Shown one piece after another: positions 1-8,034 of a DNA stretch of 34,709 nt. This stretch comes from Chitinophaga pinensis (GTDB lineage: Bacteria > Bacteroidota > Bacteroidia > B-17B0 > Aurantibacillaceae), in contig CAMAPT010000026.1 of assembly GCA_945860225.1 (NCBI GenBank), positions 1-34,709 of the forward strand. The letters run 5' to 3'. Position 1 is the first letter of the stretch. The number at the start of each line of letters is the position of its first letter. The notes below the pieces were generated by a model that was given only the letters and a program-made list of their open reading frames with translations, was not told the DNA's origin and made no database searches. The position numbers were made by a program, and so were the translations under genes.

Positions 1-227
1 ACACAATGTACAACTATTGTGTTGATATTTTTAGGCAGTTTTGTTAGGTTTACAAATCCATTTTCGTCTGTAATTTGATTAAATTTTAAATCTTCGCTTT
101 GAACTACTGCCGACTGAATGGGAACTTTGTTTAAAGTGTCCACAACATATAAACTTTTTGTTTGTCCAAATGCAATGTTTGTGATAATCGTTAAAATTAT
201 AAGTAATGTTATTTCTTTTTTATTCAT
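1..227 (-). CDS. Secreted protein with carboxypeptidase-regulatory-like domain, partial (3' end beyond the window)
   Basis: Read on the minus strand from an ATG at 227-225, the frame stays open to the left edge and gives about 75 residues. It begins MNKKEITLLIILTII and has a typical Sec signal peptide ending near AFGQ (residue 22). The rest, with VVDTLNKVPIQSAVV followed by ITDENGFVNL, matches the start of a CarboxypepD_reg-like beta-sandwich: a proposed inner strand, then a 'TDENG' turn. In Bacteroidota such domains open TonB-dependent receptors or other cell-surface proteins, so the missing part could be a receptor barrel. This cannot be decided from the fragment. The start codon is clear because the signal peptide begins there. 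An 18-bp palindrome sits about 60 bp upstream. Confidence 0.6.
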   Translation of the reverse strand, partial: MNKKEITLLIILTIITNIAFGQTKSLYVVDTLNKVPIQSAVVQSEDLKFNQITDENGFVNLTKLPKNINTIVVHC

Positions 228-285
228 TTTTAATCACTTTCAATTTTGCAGAATGTTTGTTTTTGGGTTTCCGCTAACATGTCGC

Positions 286-303
286 TATACGCAATTGCGT
301 ATA
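286..303. repeat. 18-bp perfect palindrome
   Basis: TATACGCAATTGCGTATA is perfectly self-complementary. Read on the minus strand it is followed after a few bases by GACATGTTAGCGG and then by the start of the partial secreted protein. The arrangement (palindrome, short spacer, GTTAGCGG) resembles the right half of an attC-like site. It could also be an operator or part of a hairpin in the leader of that gene. Confidence 0.5.
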
Positions 304-525
304 TTTCAACTATATTAATTTATGTTATTTCTTTTAAAATCAATACTATACCCGATTTTTGTCGGTTGTAAGCAGTAGCTTCGAAAAAAAATAAATCTTT
401 CTTTTATCGTTTTTTTTATTTCTTAAAAGTAGTTTTATTTTTTAGAAATCCAAATTATCCAATGGACTTTTTAACTGTTCAAAATCTTTTATTGTTGCTT
501 CGAAAACCCATCAAAACCAAACAAA

Positions 526-560
526 AAAGAGGATGTCCGAAAAGTAGAGACATCCTCTTT
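526..560 (-). terminator. Strong hairpin, probable rho-independent terminator on the minus strand
   Basis: AAAGAGGATGTC at 526-537 is perfectly complementary to 549-560, giving a 12-bp stem and an 11-nt loop. Reading the minus strand, the stem is followed by TTTTTTGTTTGG, as expected for a terminator of minus-strand transcripts coming from about 955. Its design (short G/C core holding GTC/GAC, A/T base) is like the hairpin at 34521-34553 next to an insertion sequence. Confidence 0.6.
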
Positions 561-627
561 CAATTTATAGAGGTTGGATTAAAAATTGTTAAAACGAGGC
601 TTTCGATATATCCATAGAGTAGGTTTA

Positions 628-697
628 GTTCAACACAGGCTTAAATCAAAGTCTCGTCCCTCGACTTCGTTTAAGCTTTATATGTTATGGGCTAGTT
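628..697 (-). other. attC-like imperfect palindrome (candidate integron cassette recombination site)
   Basis: Read on the minus strand the order is GCCCATAAC (692-684), a 7-nt spacer, GCTTAAAC-type arm (676-663), a 9-nt loop, the matching arm (653-639), a 4-nt spacer, then GTTGAAC (634-628). The arms pair as 7 bp plus 5 bp around an asymmetric internal loop (3 nt against 2 nt). GTTGAAC fits the GTTRRRY core of integron R' boxes. The 14 bases at 684-697 recur inverted at 1060-1073 (13 of 14 identical), as expected if a cassette begins with the sequence complementary to its own R'' box. The R'' box itself departs from the RYYYAAC consensus, and no integrase gene is in view, so this is a candidate only. 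Confidence 0.35.
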
Positions 698-745
698 AAT
701 AATTACTACAGCGAATTATGCATGTATATTAAAAATCGCGTAATG

Positions 746-955
746 TTAATTCCCTTCATTATTATCATTTCTTTTTTTTGACTGTCTGCTTAAAAAAGTT
801 GCTAATAGAGGAAGAAAAATTGATATTAACAACATCCATTCCGGAAGTTCATTTTCATTACGCCAATTATATGTTATAATAAATGCCAAAACTGCACAGG
901 AGATTCCAACAGAAGTAATACTCAAAATTTTCAATGTTTTAGGTGTAAATTTCAT
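746..955 (-). CDS. Small membrane protein, two predicted transmembrane helices
   Basis: This is a 69-residue protein that I do not recognise. A basic N-terminus (MKFTPKTLK) precedes a hydrophobic helix at about residues 10-28, a short charged loop (NWRNENELPEW), a second helix at about 40-55, and a very polar basic/acidic tail (SRQSKKRNDNNEGN). The likely topology has both ends in the cytoplasm, by the positive-inside rule. The ATG is preceded by an A-rich leader typical of Bacteroidota genes. It is the only gene between the two copies of the 14-bp inverted repeat (684-697 and 1060-1073), so it may be the cargo of a cassette. No function can be assigned. Confidence 0.55.
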   Translation of the reverse strand: MKFTPKTLKILSITSVGISCAVLAFIITYNWRNENELPEWMLLISIFLPLLATFLSRQSKKRNDNNEGN

Positions 956-1059
956 TTTGTTTTTTAATTATTAATATCCTACTCATTTGGCTTTTCAGCA
1001 TCCGCTCCGTTATTTTTGCATGGGTTCCGGACTCCACTTTTATTTTTATAAAATTAATA

Positions 1060-1073
1060 AACTTGCCCATAAC
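1060..1073. repeat. Right copy of the inverted repeat GTTATGGGCnAGTT
   Basis: The minus strand here reads GTTATGGGCAAGTT. The left copy at 684-697 reads GTTATGGGCTAGTT on the plus strand, so 13 of 14 positions agree in inverted orientation. The pair frames the small membrane protein gene. No transposase or target-site duplication is seen with it. Confidence 0.6.
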
Positions 1074-1111
1074 TAATTTATAAGCGCATGGTTTAAGTAA
1101 ATACATTCTTA

Positions 1112-1567
1112 TTATTCACCTAATTTATATTCTGTTTGATGAACTGAATTAGATTCATAAACATCATCTAGTTCATCTTCGGGCTCATTTAATTCATAAC
1201 TTTTTTCGTCATCAATTTTCAAATTTACAATATTAGAAGGTAGTGTTGCATTGCTTACCCAAACTCCTCCATTTTTATATACATACATTTGTCGCCAATT
1301 ATCCCAATACAAATTATGTTTTGGAAAAAATATCCATCGTCTGTTATAGGCTTTTTTAGGTGCCCAATAAGGGTGAAAAACAACCACTTTAGATGGACGA
1401 TGTCGACTTCTGACAACGACGCGACGATTAGGATGATTTTTTAAAAATACTTTAGTTTTAGCTGCAGAATGACCTGCCCCATGTCCTCTCTGTGCTTGCA
1501 GCTGGTTGGCTAAAATCGTAAATGTTATCAAAAATAATAACATTGAAAATGAGTTTAAGAATTTCAT
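1112..1567 (-). CDS. Secreted protein with basic centre and acidic tail, function unknown
   Basis: The ATG at 1567 gives a 151-residue protein starting MKFLNSFSMLLFLITF with a signal peptide cut near QLQAQ. The longer frame from 1627 would place 20 unsuitable residues ahead of the signal peptide, so 1567 is chosen. The mature part begins Gly/His-rich (RGHGAGH), passes through a basic, Arg/His-rich segment (NHPNRRVVVRSRHRP), then an aromatic block (YWAPKKAYNRRW, LYWDNWRQMYVY), and ends in a strongly acidic tail (EPEDELDD). It probably acts in the periplasm or at the cell surface. It lies downstream of the thioesterase gene on the same strand, 60 bp away, and may share its transcript. I do not recognise a named family. 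Confidence 0.65.
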   Translation of the reverse strand: MKFLNSFSMLLFLITFTILANQLQAQRGHGAGHSAAKTKVFLKNHPNRRVVVRSRHRPSKVVVFHPYWAPKKAYNRRWIFFPKHNLYWDNWRQMYVYKNGGVWVSNATLPSNIVNLKIDDEKSYELNEPEDELDDVYESNSVHQTEYKLGE

Positions 1568-1627
1568 TATTTTAAAATTAATGGTTTGTAGTTTGACAGC
1601 TACAAAAAATAAATGTTTAATTGGCAA

Positions 1628-2038
1628 TCACCATTTTTTTGATGTTCTGTAAACAGTGCCCTTAAAAATTGCCACTACTGAATTATCGGCGGTGTTATAA
1701 ATTTTAATGCTATAAATACCTATTTTATCAGAACTATGCTCTTCATGCGCTTCTGCAATAATCATATCTCCAACTTTTAAAGCTACAGTATGAGAAATTG
1801 AAGTTTCTACTGATACTGCTTTTTGACCATGAGAATTAGCTGCAAAAGCGAGCGCACTATCTGCCAAAGAATAGGTAATGCCTCCATGCGCTATGCCAAA
1901 ACCGTTAAGCATATCTTCACGAATGGTCATTTGTAATTTACAAAGGCCTTTGTCTGCTACCAACAAGCGTATCCCCAACCATTTGCTAAAATGATCTTTG
2001 GCTAACATTTCGTTTACAATATCCACAGGTGACATCAT
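1628..2038 (-). CDS. paaI: PaaI-family hotdog thioesterase
   Basis: This cytoplasmic acyl-CoA thioesterase has the single-hotdog fold. The segment MLNGFGIAHGGITYSLADSA carries the HGG turn and the Asp on the hotdog helix that form the active site in PaaI (hydroxyphenylacetyl-CoA thioesterase). The following NSHGQKAVSVE and the C-terminal GIYSIKIYN also track PaaI closely. I prefer the ATG at 2038 (136 residues), because it forms an ATGA overlap with the stop of the upstream adenosyltransferase gene; an ATG at 2053 would add five residues. The overlap implies translational coupling. No other phenylacetate genes are present, so the natural substrate may differ, and the symbol reflects family rather than proven role. 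Confidence 0.85.
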   Translation of the reverse strand: MMSPVDIVNEMLAKDHFSKWLGIRLLVADKGLCKLQMTIREDMLNGFGIAHGGITYSLADSALAFAANSHGQKAVSVETSISHTVALKVGDMIIAEAHEEHSSDKIGIYSIKIYNTADNSVVAIFKGTVYRTSKKW

Positions 2039-2589
2039 AAACGCGGTTTCCAAGGAGTTTCAATGGCTAGTAAATCTTTTGAAAATTGACGAGATAACAC
2101 AAAAAGGTAGTCAGATAAACGATTTAAATACTTGTAAATTAATTCATTAACTGGCTCTTTTTCATTTAGTTTCAACACACAACGCTCTGCTCTTCTACAC
2201 ACACATCTAGCCATATGGCAAAAAGAAACAGTTGTATGTCCACCCGGTAAAACAAATGATTTCATTTCGGGTAACTTGTCGTTCATTTGATCGATTTCTT
2301 TTTCTAATAATTCAACGTCCGCTTCAAAAATTTGAGGCAAATTCATTTTGCTATCACTAGAATCAACTGCTAACAAGGAGCCTATGGTAAATAATCTGTC
2401 CTGAATTTCAATTAGCATGTTTTTAGAATGGTCATCTATCTGTTGATCTCTCACTAAACCAATTGTTGAATTTAACTCATCAACAGTTCCGTAAGCCTCT
2501 ATTCGAATATCAAACTTTGGAATGCGTGTTCCTCCTATCAATGAAGTCTGCCCTTTATCACCCGTTTTTGTATATATTTTAAATGCCAT
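2035..2589 (-). CDS. Cob(I)yrinic acid a,c-diamide adenosyltransferase, PduO type
   Basis: This enzyme transfers adenosyl from ATP to cob(I)alamin, making the adenosylcobalamin used by mutases such as methylmalonyl-CoA mutase. The 184 residues are full length for the PduO/MMAB family. The N-terminal ATP-binding motif is TKTGDKGQTSLIGG (about residues 7-20), followed by YGTVDELNS (33-41), VLPGG near 113, and CRRAERC near 130, which carries the conserved Arg residues of the active site. The fold is a trimer of five-helix bundles. It follows the TonB-dependent receptor gene by 27 bp and overlaps the thioesterase gene. Whether the neighbouring receptor takes up a corrinoid is open. Confidence 0.92.
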   Translation of the reverse strand: MAFKIYTKTGDKGQTSLIGGTRIPKFDIRIEAYGTVDELNSTIGLVRDQQIDDHSKNMLIEIQDRLFTIGSLLAVDSSDSKMNLPQIFEADVELLEKEIDQMNDKLPEMKSFVLPGGHTTVSFCHMARCVCRRAERCVLKLNEKEPVNELIYKYLNRLSDYLFVLSRQFSKDLLAIETPWKPRL

Positions 2590-2616
2590 ATAGGTTTGAT
2601 TAATTTTTTACAAATA

Positions 2617-4959
2617 TTAAAACTTAAAACTAATGTTAATGTTTGGCAAAATTGGCAATTGATTTACGCGTTTATTTCTTACACGATCAAAATAAAAAAT
2701 ATTTTCTCGGTTGTATACATTCGTTGCACCAATAGTGGCTTCTAATAGATTACGTTCATTGATGTGATATAACCATTTTAAACTTACGTCCATACGATGA
2801 TAATCCGGCAAACGTCTTGAATTGTAAGGTCCCGGAACATACCCTAAAGAGGCGTTAGAATTAACATAATCAAACGTAAATTGATTATTAAAATCAACTT
2901 GGGGATAATATCCCTGAGTTGGAGTAAAAGGGAATCCGGAACCATAATTCCAGCGAATACTCAAATCTAAATTTCGTTTTTTTCCAAAAGTATACGTACC
3001 AATTAGGTTCACATTATGTCTTCGGTCAAATACTGGTGCGTATTCAAAAACATTGCCGCTTGTTGTATTACCAGTATATCTTTTATTGTACGTTAACGAA
3101 TAAACAGCCCAAAAATAAAATCGTTTTTTCTCAAATTTGGCAGTAAAATCTAATCCCTTAACGTCACCTTGTTCCATAATAAAATCTTTTTTATTAGCCT
3201 CCGGTTTATCTGAATTTTCAGGAATATCGTCAAATAATTTATCTCTATTAACGCTTGCCATTTGAGTAAAATACTTTTGATATCCTTCTATCTGAATTTC
3301 CAAATGTTTAAACAAATCAATTTCAAATCCTCCTACCAAATGACGAGACTTTTGAATGACTCCATTTGTAGTTATGGTGTTATTATTTTTATCCTTGTAT
3401 GTTTCGGGTAAATTTTCAGGACCGTTAATAAAACCATAAAATAAATTCACCACATCTCTATCCGAACTCGCACTCATTAAACTTTGACTGTATAATCCTC
3501 CGGCAAATTTCATTCTGATTTTCTTGGTAAAATTTACCTTACCTTGTAATCTTGGTTCAGGCGATAGATTGTTGAAAGAAGCAAAATACTGAAGTCTGAA
3601 ACTAGGTTCTAAAACAATCCATTTCTTTTTATCCAACCATCTAAATTTCATATGTGCGCCTAATTCTAAAGAGGTTTTAGCATAATTAATTAAGGCTAAA
3701 TTGGGATTTTGAAGCGTATAATTTGTGTTAGTTCCAACTAATTCAAAACCATACTTTAACTCGTTTCGACCAAAATATTTCAAAAAATTAAATCCGCCAT
3801 TAAATCCGCCAACCGAACTTGATTTTTTATCTGTTTCTACAGATCCCTGATAATTAATATCATATTGAGAGTATGCAAAATTCCCCTCAATCAATAAATT
3901 TGAATTATTTGGTATTAAAATAAAGTTACTACCGGTTCCAAACGATTTCCAATCAAACTTCGCTAAATCTTTGTATACAACCTTGTCTGTAAAATTATAT
4001 CCAAATAAATTAAACTTACTTCCATTATTACCATTAAAAGATACTTTTCCATACAAATCAGTATAATAAAAAGGAAGACCATCATCGTTAGTTTGATTAG
4101 CATATGGATAAAGTATTTTTGAAGTTTGAGGTAAATAAGATGTTTTTCCTGAAAACAAAAAAGATGAACTACCCTTTCCGTCTTCTTTCAATTTTTTCAA
4201 CGGACCTTCTAAAGTTAGCTTACTTCCAAAAGTAGAGGCTGATACTTTACCTGAAATATGTTTTTTATTTCCATCACGCGTCGTAATATCCATAATTGAA
4301 GAAGTTCTCCCACCATATTCAGCACCAAATCCAGCACTATAAACGTCTGCATTTCTCATAATATCATTGTCAAATACTGAAAATAAACCAATGGAATGAA
4401 ACGGATTATATATAACCATCCCATCAAGCAATACTTTATTTTGAATAGGAAGCCCTCCCCTAATATATAACTGTCCTCCTTGGTCTCCGGTAAAAACAAC
4501 ACCAGGCAATACTTGTAAATACTGAGCTAAATCGGGCTCACCTATACTTGGTAATTTATTAATGATAATCGGGTCTATTTTTTGAACAGCCACATTTGGG
4601 GTTTCTATTTTATCAGATTGTTCGGCCGTAACTTCCACCGTATTAAGGATAACACCTCCTTTATTTGAGAAAAATTTTTTGTTTATAATTTCTCCAGACT
4701 TTATGGTTATTGGTTCTGCAATAGTGTCAAACTCCAAATTGGTTACCATTAAAAAATAGTTTCCGGGTGCTACCTTATTAAGTGAAAAAAATCCATTTAA
4801 ATCAGTTGAAGAACCAATCGTGGTACCTTTTAAATAAACATTAGAAAAAGCCACTGCTTCTCCATTTGTTTTATTATAAACAAATCCTCGGATGGTGGCA
4901 TTTTGTGCGAAGCCTGAAATGGCTAAAAATAAAATTAATGAGTAAAATAAATGCTTCAT
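2617..4959 (-). CDS. TonB-dependent outer-membrane receptor with N-terminal regulatory-like domain
   Basis: This 780-residue outer-membrane receptor has a signal peptide (1-18, ending GFAQ). A CarboxypepD_reg-like domain (about 20-100, ATIRGFVYN, then TDLNGFFSL) is followed by a TonB plug (about 110-230) containing LPGVVFTGDQGGQLYIRGG and QNKVLLDGMVIYNPFH. A 22-strand-type beta barrel runs to the C-terminal PNINISFKF, whose last residue is Phe as needed for BAM-dependent insertion. It is not a SusC protein, being too short and without a SusD partner. The substrate is unknown. Downstream cobalamin adenosyltransferase raises corrinoid uptake as a possibility, but genes of this subfamily are widespread in Bacteroidota and usually lack a known ligand. 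Confidence 0.9.
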   Translation of the reverse strand: MKHLFYSLILFLAISGFAQNATIRGFVYNKTNGEAVAFSNVYLKGTTIGSSTDLNGFFSLNKVAPGNYFLMVTNLEFDTIAEPITIKSGEIINKKFFSNKGGVILNTVEVTAEQSDKIETPNVAVQKIDPIIINKLPSIGEPDLAQYLQVLPGVVFTGDQGGQLYIRGGLPIQNKVLLDGMVIYNPFHSIGLFSVFDNDIMRNADVYSAGFGAEYGGRTSSIMDITTRDGNKKHISGKVSASTFGSKLTLEGPLKKLKEDGKGSSSFLFSGKTSYLPQTSKILYPYANQTNDDGLPFYYTDLYGKVSFNGNNGSKFNLFGYNFTDKVVYKDLAKFDWKSFGTGSNFILIPNNSNLLIEGNFAYSQYDINYQGSVETDKKSSSVGGFNGGFNFLKYFGRNELKYGFELVGTNTNYTLQNPNLALINYAKTSLELGAHMKFRWLDKKKWIVLEPSFRLQYFASFNNLSPEPRLQGKVNFTKKIRMKFAGGLYSQSLMSASSDRDVVNLFYGFINGPENLPETYKDKNNNTITTNGVIQKSRHLVGGFEIDLFKHLEIQIEGYQKYFTQMASVNRDKLFDDIPENSDKPEANKKDFIMEQGDVKGLDFTAKFEKKRFYFWAVYSLTYNKRYTGNTTSGNVFEYAPVFDRRHNVNLIGTYTFGKKRNLDLSIRWNYGSGFPFTPTQGYYPQVDFNNQFTFDYVNSNASLGYVPGPYNSRRLPDYHRMDVSLKWLYHINERNLLEATIGATNVYNRENIFYFDRVRNKRVNQLPILPNINISFKF

Positions 4960-5125
4960 GTTATTTTTAATGAAAGTGCTAATTTAACCATTTAACTTAT
5001 TTAAAAGACTTTTGTGAGTAGTAATTAAATATTTAAAATATCACGAATGAATCAACTGAAAGTGTCAACCAATTATCCGTTTCTTAATCTCTAAATTGTT
5101 ATATTCGCTTCTTTTTAAAACAATT

Positions 5126-7783
5126 ATGGAATCAAATAAAGTTCGCCAAACATTTTTAGATTTTTTCAAATCAAAAGGTCATGAAATAGTTCCTTCTGCT
5201 CCAATGGTAGTAAAAGGAGATCCCACTCTCATGTTTATTAACTCCGGAATGGCACCTTTTAAAGATATATTTTTAGGTAACGCAGCTATTAAATACCCGA
5301 GGGTTGCAGATACTCAAAAATGTTTAAGGGTAAGCGGAAAACATAACGATTTAGAAGAAGTAGGTGTTGATACATACCATCATACCATGTTCGAAATGCT
5401 GGGGAATTGGAGTTTTGGCGACTATTTTAAAAAAGAGGCCATCTCATGGGCTTGGGAACTATTAACCGAAGTATATAAAATAGATAAAAGTAGATTGTAC
5501 GTTACCGTATTTGAAGGTAGTAAAGAAGAAAATGTTCCTTTTGACCAAGAAGCTTATGACACATGGAAATTATATGTATCAGAAGACCGAATTTTAATGG
5601 GTAACAAAAAAGATAACTTTTGGGAAATGGGAGAAACGGGTCCTTGTGGTCCTTGCACTGAAATACACTATGATGGCAGAAACGACGAAGAAAGAGCGAA
5701 AATTGATGGTGCCTCATTAGTGAATAATGATGATCCTAGGGTTATAGAAGTTTGGAACAATGTATTTATGGAATTTATGCGCAAGGCAGATAAAAGTCTT
5801 GAAAAATTACCTTCCAAACATGTTGATACAGGAATGGGCTTTGAAAGATTAGTAAGGGTCTTACAAGGTAAACAATCTAATTACGATACGGATGTATTTA
5901 CACCTTTATTAAATAAAATTGAAACTTTAAGTAAATTAACGTATAAGCCTGAACAAGAGACTAATGACAAAGAGCAAGAAAAGATAAATATTGCTATGCG
6001 AGTTATCGCCGATCATATTCGAACCATCTCTTTTTCGATTGCTGACGGACAATTGCCTAGTAATACAGGTGCAGGCTATGTTATTCGTCGTATTTTACGT
6101 CGTGCAATACGTTACGGATACCAATCCTTGCATATTAAAGAACCATTTATGTTTCAGATTGTATCTACTTTGGCTGACCAATTAGGTGATCAATTTCCTG
6201 AAATTAGAACACAAAAATCGTTAATAGAAAAAGTTATTAAAGAAGAAGAAATTTCTTTTTATAAAACTCTAGAAATTGGGCTAAAACGTATCGAACAAGT
6301 TTGTGGAGATTTATTGGCTTCAAAAGCAAGTCAAGTTATTGATGGTAAAATAGTTTTTGAACTTTATGACACATTTGGTTTTCCGTTAGATTTAACGTCA
6401 TTAATTGCGCGTGGTTACAATTTAAGTATTGATGAACAAGAGTTTAACAAATGCTTACAAGAACAAAAAGAACGATCAAGAGCTGCAACTGCTGTAGATA
6501 CAGATGATTGGGTGAATATTAATGTTCCAAAAGATGAGAAAAACTTAACAGAATTTTTGGGATATGATACATTAATTGCTGAATCTAAAATTATTCGTTA
6601 CAGAAAAGTAAAAGCAAAAAACAAAGAGCAATTTCAAATTGTATTGGACAAAACACCTTTTTATGCAGAAAGTGGAGGACAGATTGGCGATTCAGGCGTG
6701 TTAGAAAATATTAATGACAAAATTTACATCTCTGACACAAAAAAAGAAAATGGAGTAATTATTCATTTTTGTGATAAACTACCCGATAATATATCTGTAA
6801 GCTTTACAGCAAAAGTTGATGTTGAAAAACGCTCTTTTACAGAAAATAATCACAGTGCTACTCACCTATTACACGCCGCTTTGCGTTCTGTTTTAGGAAC
6901 TCATGTAGAACAAAAAGGTAGTTTAGTTAACCAAGATTATTTAAGATTTGATTTCTCTCATTTTTCTAAAATATCGGACGAAGAAATTTCTAAAATTGAA
7001 AAATTGGTTAATGCCAAAATAAGAGAAAATATTTCGAGCCGTATACAACAAATGAGTATCGATGACGCTAAAAAAACAGGTGCGATGGCCTTATTTGGTG
7101 AAAAATATGGAGAAACAGTTCGTGTTGTTGAATTTGATAAAAACTATTCTATTGAATTGTGCGGAGGAACGCATGTGAAAGCTACCGGACAAATTGGTTA
7201 TTTCAAAATTACATCTGAAAGTGCTGTGGCTGCTGGTATACGTCGTATAGAAGCAGTAACGGCTTCCAAAGCCGAAGATTTCTTTAATCATCAGTCAGAA
7301 ATTTTAAACGAAGTAAAATTGTTACTGAAAAACAATAAAGACGTAGTGAAAAGTTTAAGTAATTTAGTTGACGAAAACCTGCATTTACAAAAACAACTCC
7401 AATCTTTGCTAAGAGAAAAAAGTCAACATATTAAACAAACTTTGTTATCTAAAATTGAATCTAAAAACGGGTTTAATGTGATTATAGAACAAATTACTTT
7501 TGATAGTTCTGAAGAAATAAAAAACATGTTATTCGAAATACGAAATCAAGTTGAAAATTGTATTTGTGTTTTGGGTGCTGAAGTAAATGGGAAACCAAGC
7601 ATTTCAGTAATTATTGATGACAATTTAGTTAAGGATAAAAACTTAAATGCAAGTCACATAATAAAAGATTTAGCAAAAGAAATAAACGGCGGAGGTGGCG
7701 GCCAATCATTTTATGCTCAAGCAGGTGGTAGTAAATTAGACGGATTAAGTGTAGCTATTGCAAAAGCAAAAAAAATGTTCTAA
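5126..7783 (+). CDS. alaS: Alanine--tRNA ligase
   Basis: This class II aminoacyl-tRNA synthetase charges tRNA-Ala. The ATG at 5126 gives 885 residues beginning MESNKVRQTFLDFFKSKGH, the usual AlaRS start; an in-frame TTG at 5096 would add ten atypical residues. Catalytic core motifs include SAPMVVKGDPTLMFINSGM (motif 1), HHTMFEMLGNWSFGDYFK (motif 2 region) and GAGYVIRRILRRA (motif 3). The editing domain carries HSATHLLHAAL and CGGTHVKATGQIG, which supply the zinc/metal ligands (HxxxH and CxxxH). The C-terminal C-Ala domain ends in the Gly-rich NGGGGGQSFYAQAGG. The gene is divergent from the receptor gene and stands alone, with a clear terminator behind it. Confidence 0.98.
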   Translation: MESNKVRQTFLDFFKSKGHEIVPSAPMVVKGDPTLMFINSGMAPFKDIFLGNAAIKYPRVADTQKCLRVSGKHNDLEEVGVDTYHHTMFEMLGNWSFGDYFKKEAISWAWELLTEVYKIDKSRLYVTVFEGSKEENVPFDQEAYDTWKLYVSEDRILMGNKKDNFWEMGETGPCGPCTEIHYDGRNDEERAKIDGASLVNNDDPRVIEVWNNVFMEFMRKADKSLEKLPSKHVDTGMGFERLVRVLQGKQSNYDTDVFTPLLNKIETLSKLTYKPEQETNDKEQEKINIAMRVIADHIRTISFSIADGQLPSNTGAGYVIRRILRRAIRYGYQSLHIKEPFMFQIVSTLADQLGDQFPEIRTQKSLIEKVIKEEEISFYKTLEIGLKRIEQVCGDLLASKASQVIDGKIVFELYDTFGFPLDLTSLIARGYNLSIDEQEFNKCLQEQKERSRAATAVDTDDWVNINVPKDEKNLTEFLGYDTLIAESKIIRYRKVKAKNKEQFQIVLDKTPFYAESGGQIGDSGVLENINDKIYISDTKKENGVIIHFCDKLPDNISVSFTAKVDVEKRSFTENNHSATHLLHAALRSVLGTHVEQKGSLVNQDYLRFDFSHFSKISDEEISKIEKLVNAKIRENISSRIQQMSIDDAKKTGAMALFGEKYGETVRVVEFDKNYSIELCGGTHVKATGQIGYFKITSESAVAAGIRRIEAVTASKAEDFFNHQSEILNEVKLLLKNNKDVVKSLSNLVDENLHLQKQLQSLLREKSQHIKQTLLSKIESKNGFNVIIEQITFDSSEEIKNMLFEIRNQVENCICVLGAEVNGKPSISVIIDDNLVKDKNLNASHIIKDLAKEINGGGGGQSFYAQAGGSKLDGLSVAIAKAKKMF

Positions 7784-7794
7784 TTTTATAGATA

Positions 7795-7838
7795 AGAATA
7801 GGAAGAGATAAAAAATTACCTCTTCTTATTCTGTTTTT
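7795..7838 (+). terminator. Rho-independent terminator of alaS
   Basis: AGAATAGGAAGAG at 7795-7807 pairs with 7820-7832 over 13 positions (one G-U pair), with a 12-nt A/T loop. It is followed by GTTTTT. It begins 11 bp after the alaS stop codon. Confidence 0.85.
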
Positions 7839-8034
7839 ACATAAAAAACCATTTAAAAAAACGCAACAAATTTAATTTCACTCTCCAGAAGCAATACTTT
7901 ACTCAGTAAAACCATAATTTCACTCAATAACAATTGAAATTAATCGACCTGAGAATCAGGCACATAGGTTTTCACCAACAATTATCTTTATTTTTCGTGT
8001 AACTATTCCATAGGTTTTGCATTATAAACCTACA

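Larger units (their letters stand above)
228..745. other. Non-coding stretch of about 520 bp with hairpins and an attC-like palindrome
   Basis: No convincing gene is seen between the partial secreted protein and the small membrane protein. The stretch holds, from left to right, an 18-bp palindrome (286-303), a poly-T/A-rich segment, a 12-bp-stem hairpin (526-560) and an imperfect palindrome bounded by GTTCAAC and GTTATGGGC (628-692). This density of inverted repeats is unlike the rest of the window and suggests mobile or cassette DNA. Confidence 0.6.

Noticed and set aside
118-318. Plus-strand open frame of 66 codons
   Set aside because: It is antisense to the clear signal-peptide gene on minus (1-227) and has low-complexity, Phe-rich composition.
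5502-7291. Minus- and plus-strand frames inside alaS (5502-5717, 5991-6185, 7091-7291)
   Set aside because: They lie within a full-length, well-conserved synthetase gene and have no recognisable motifs.
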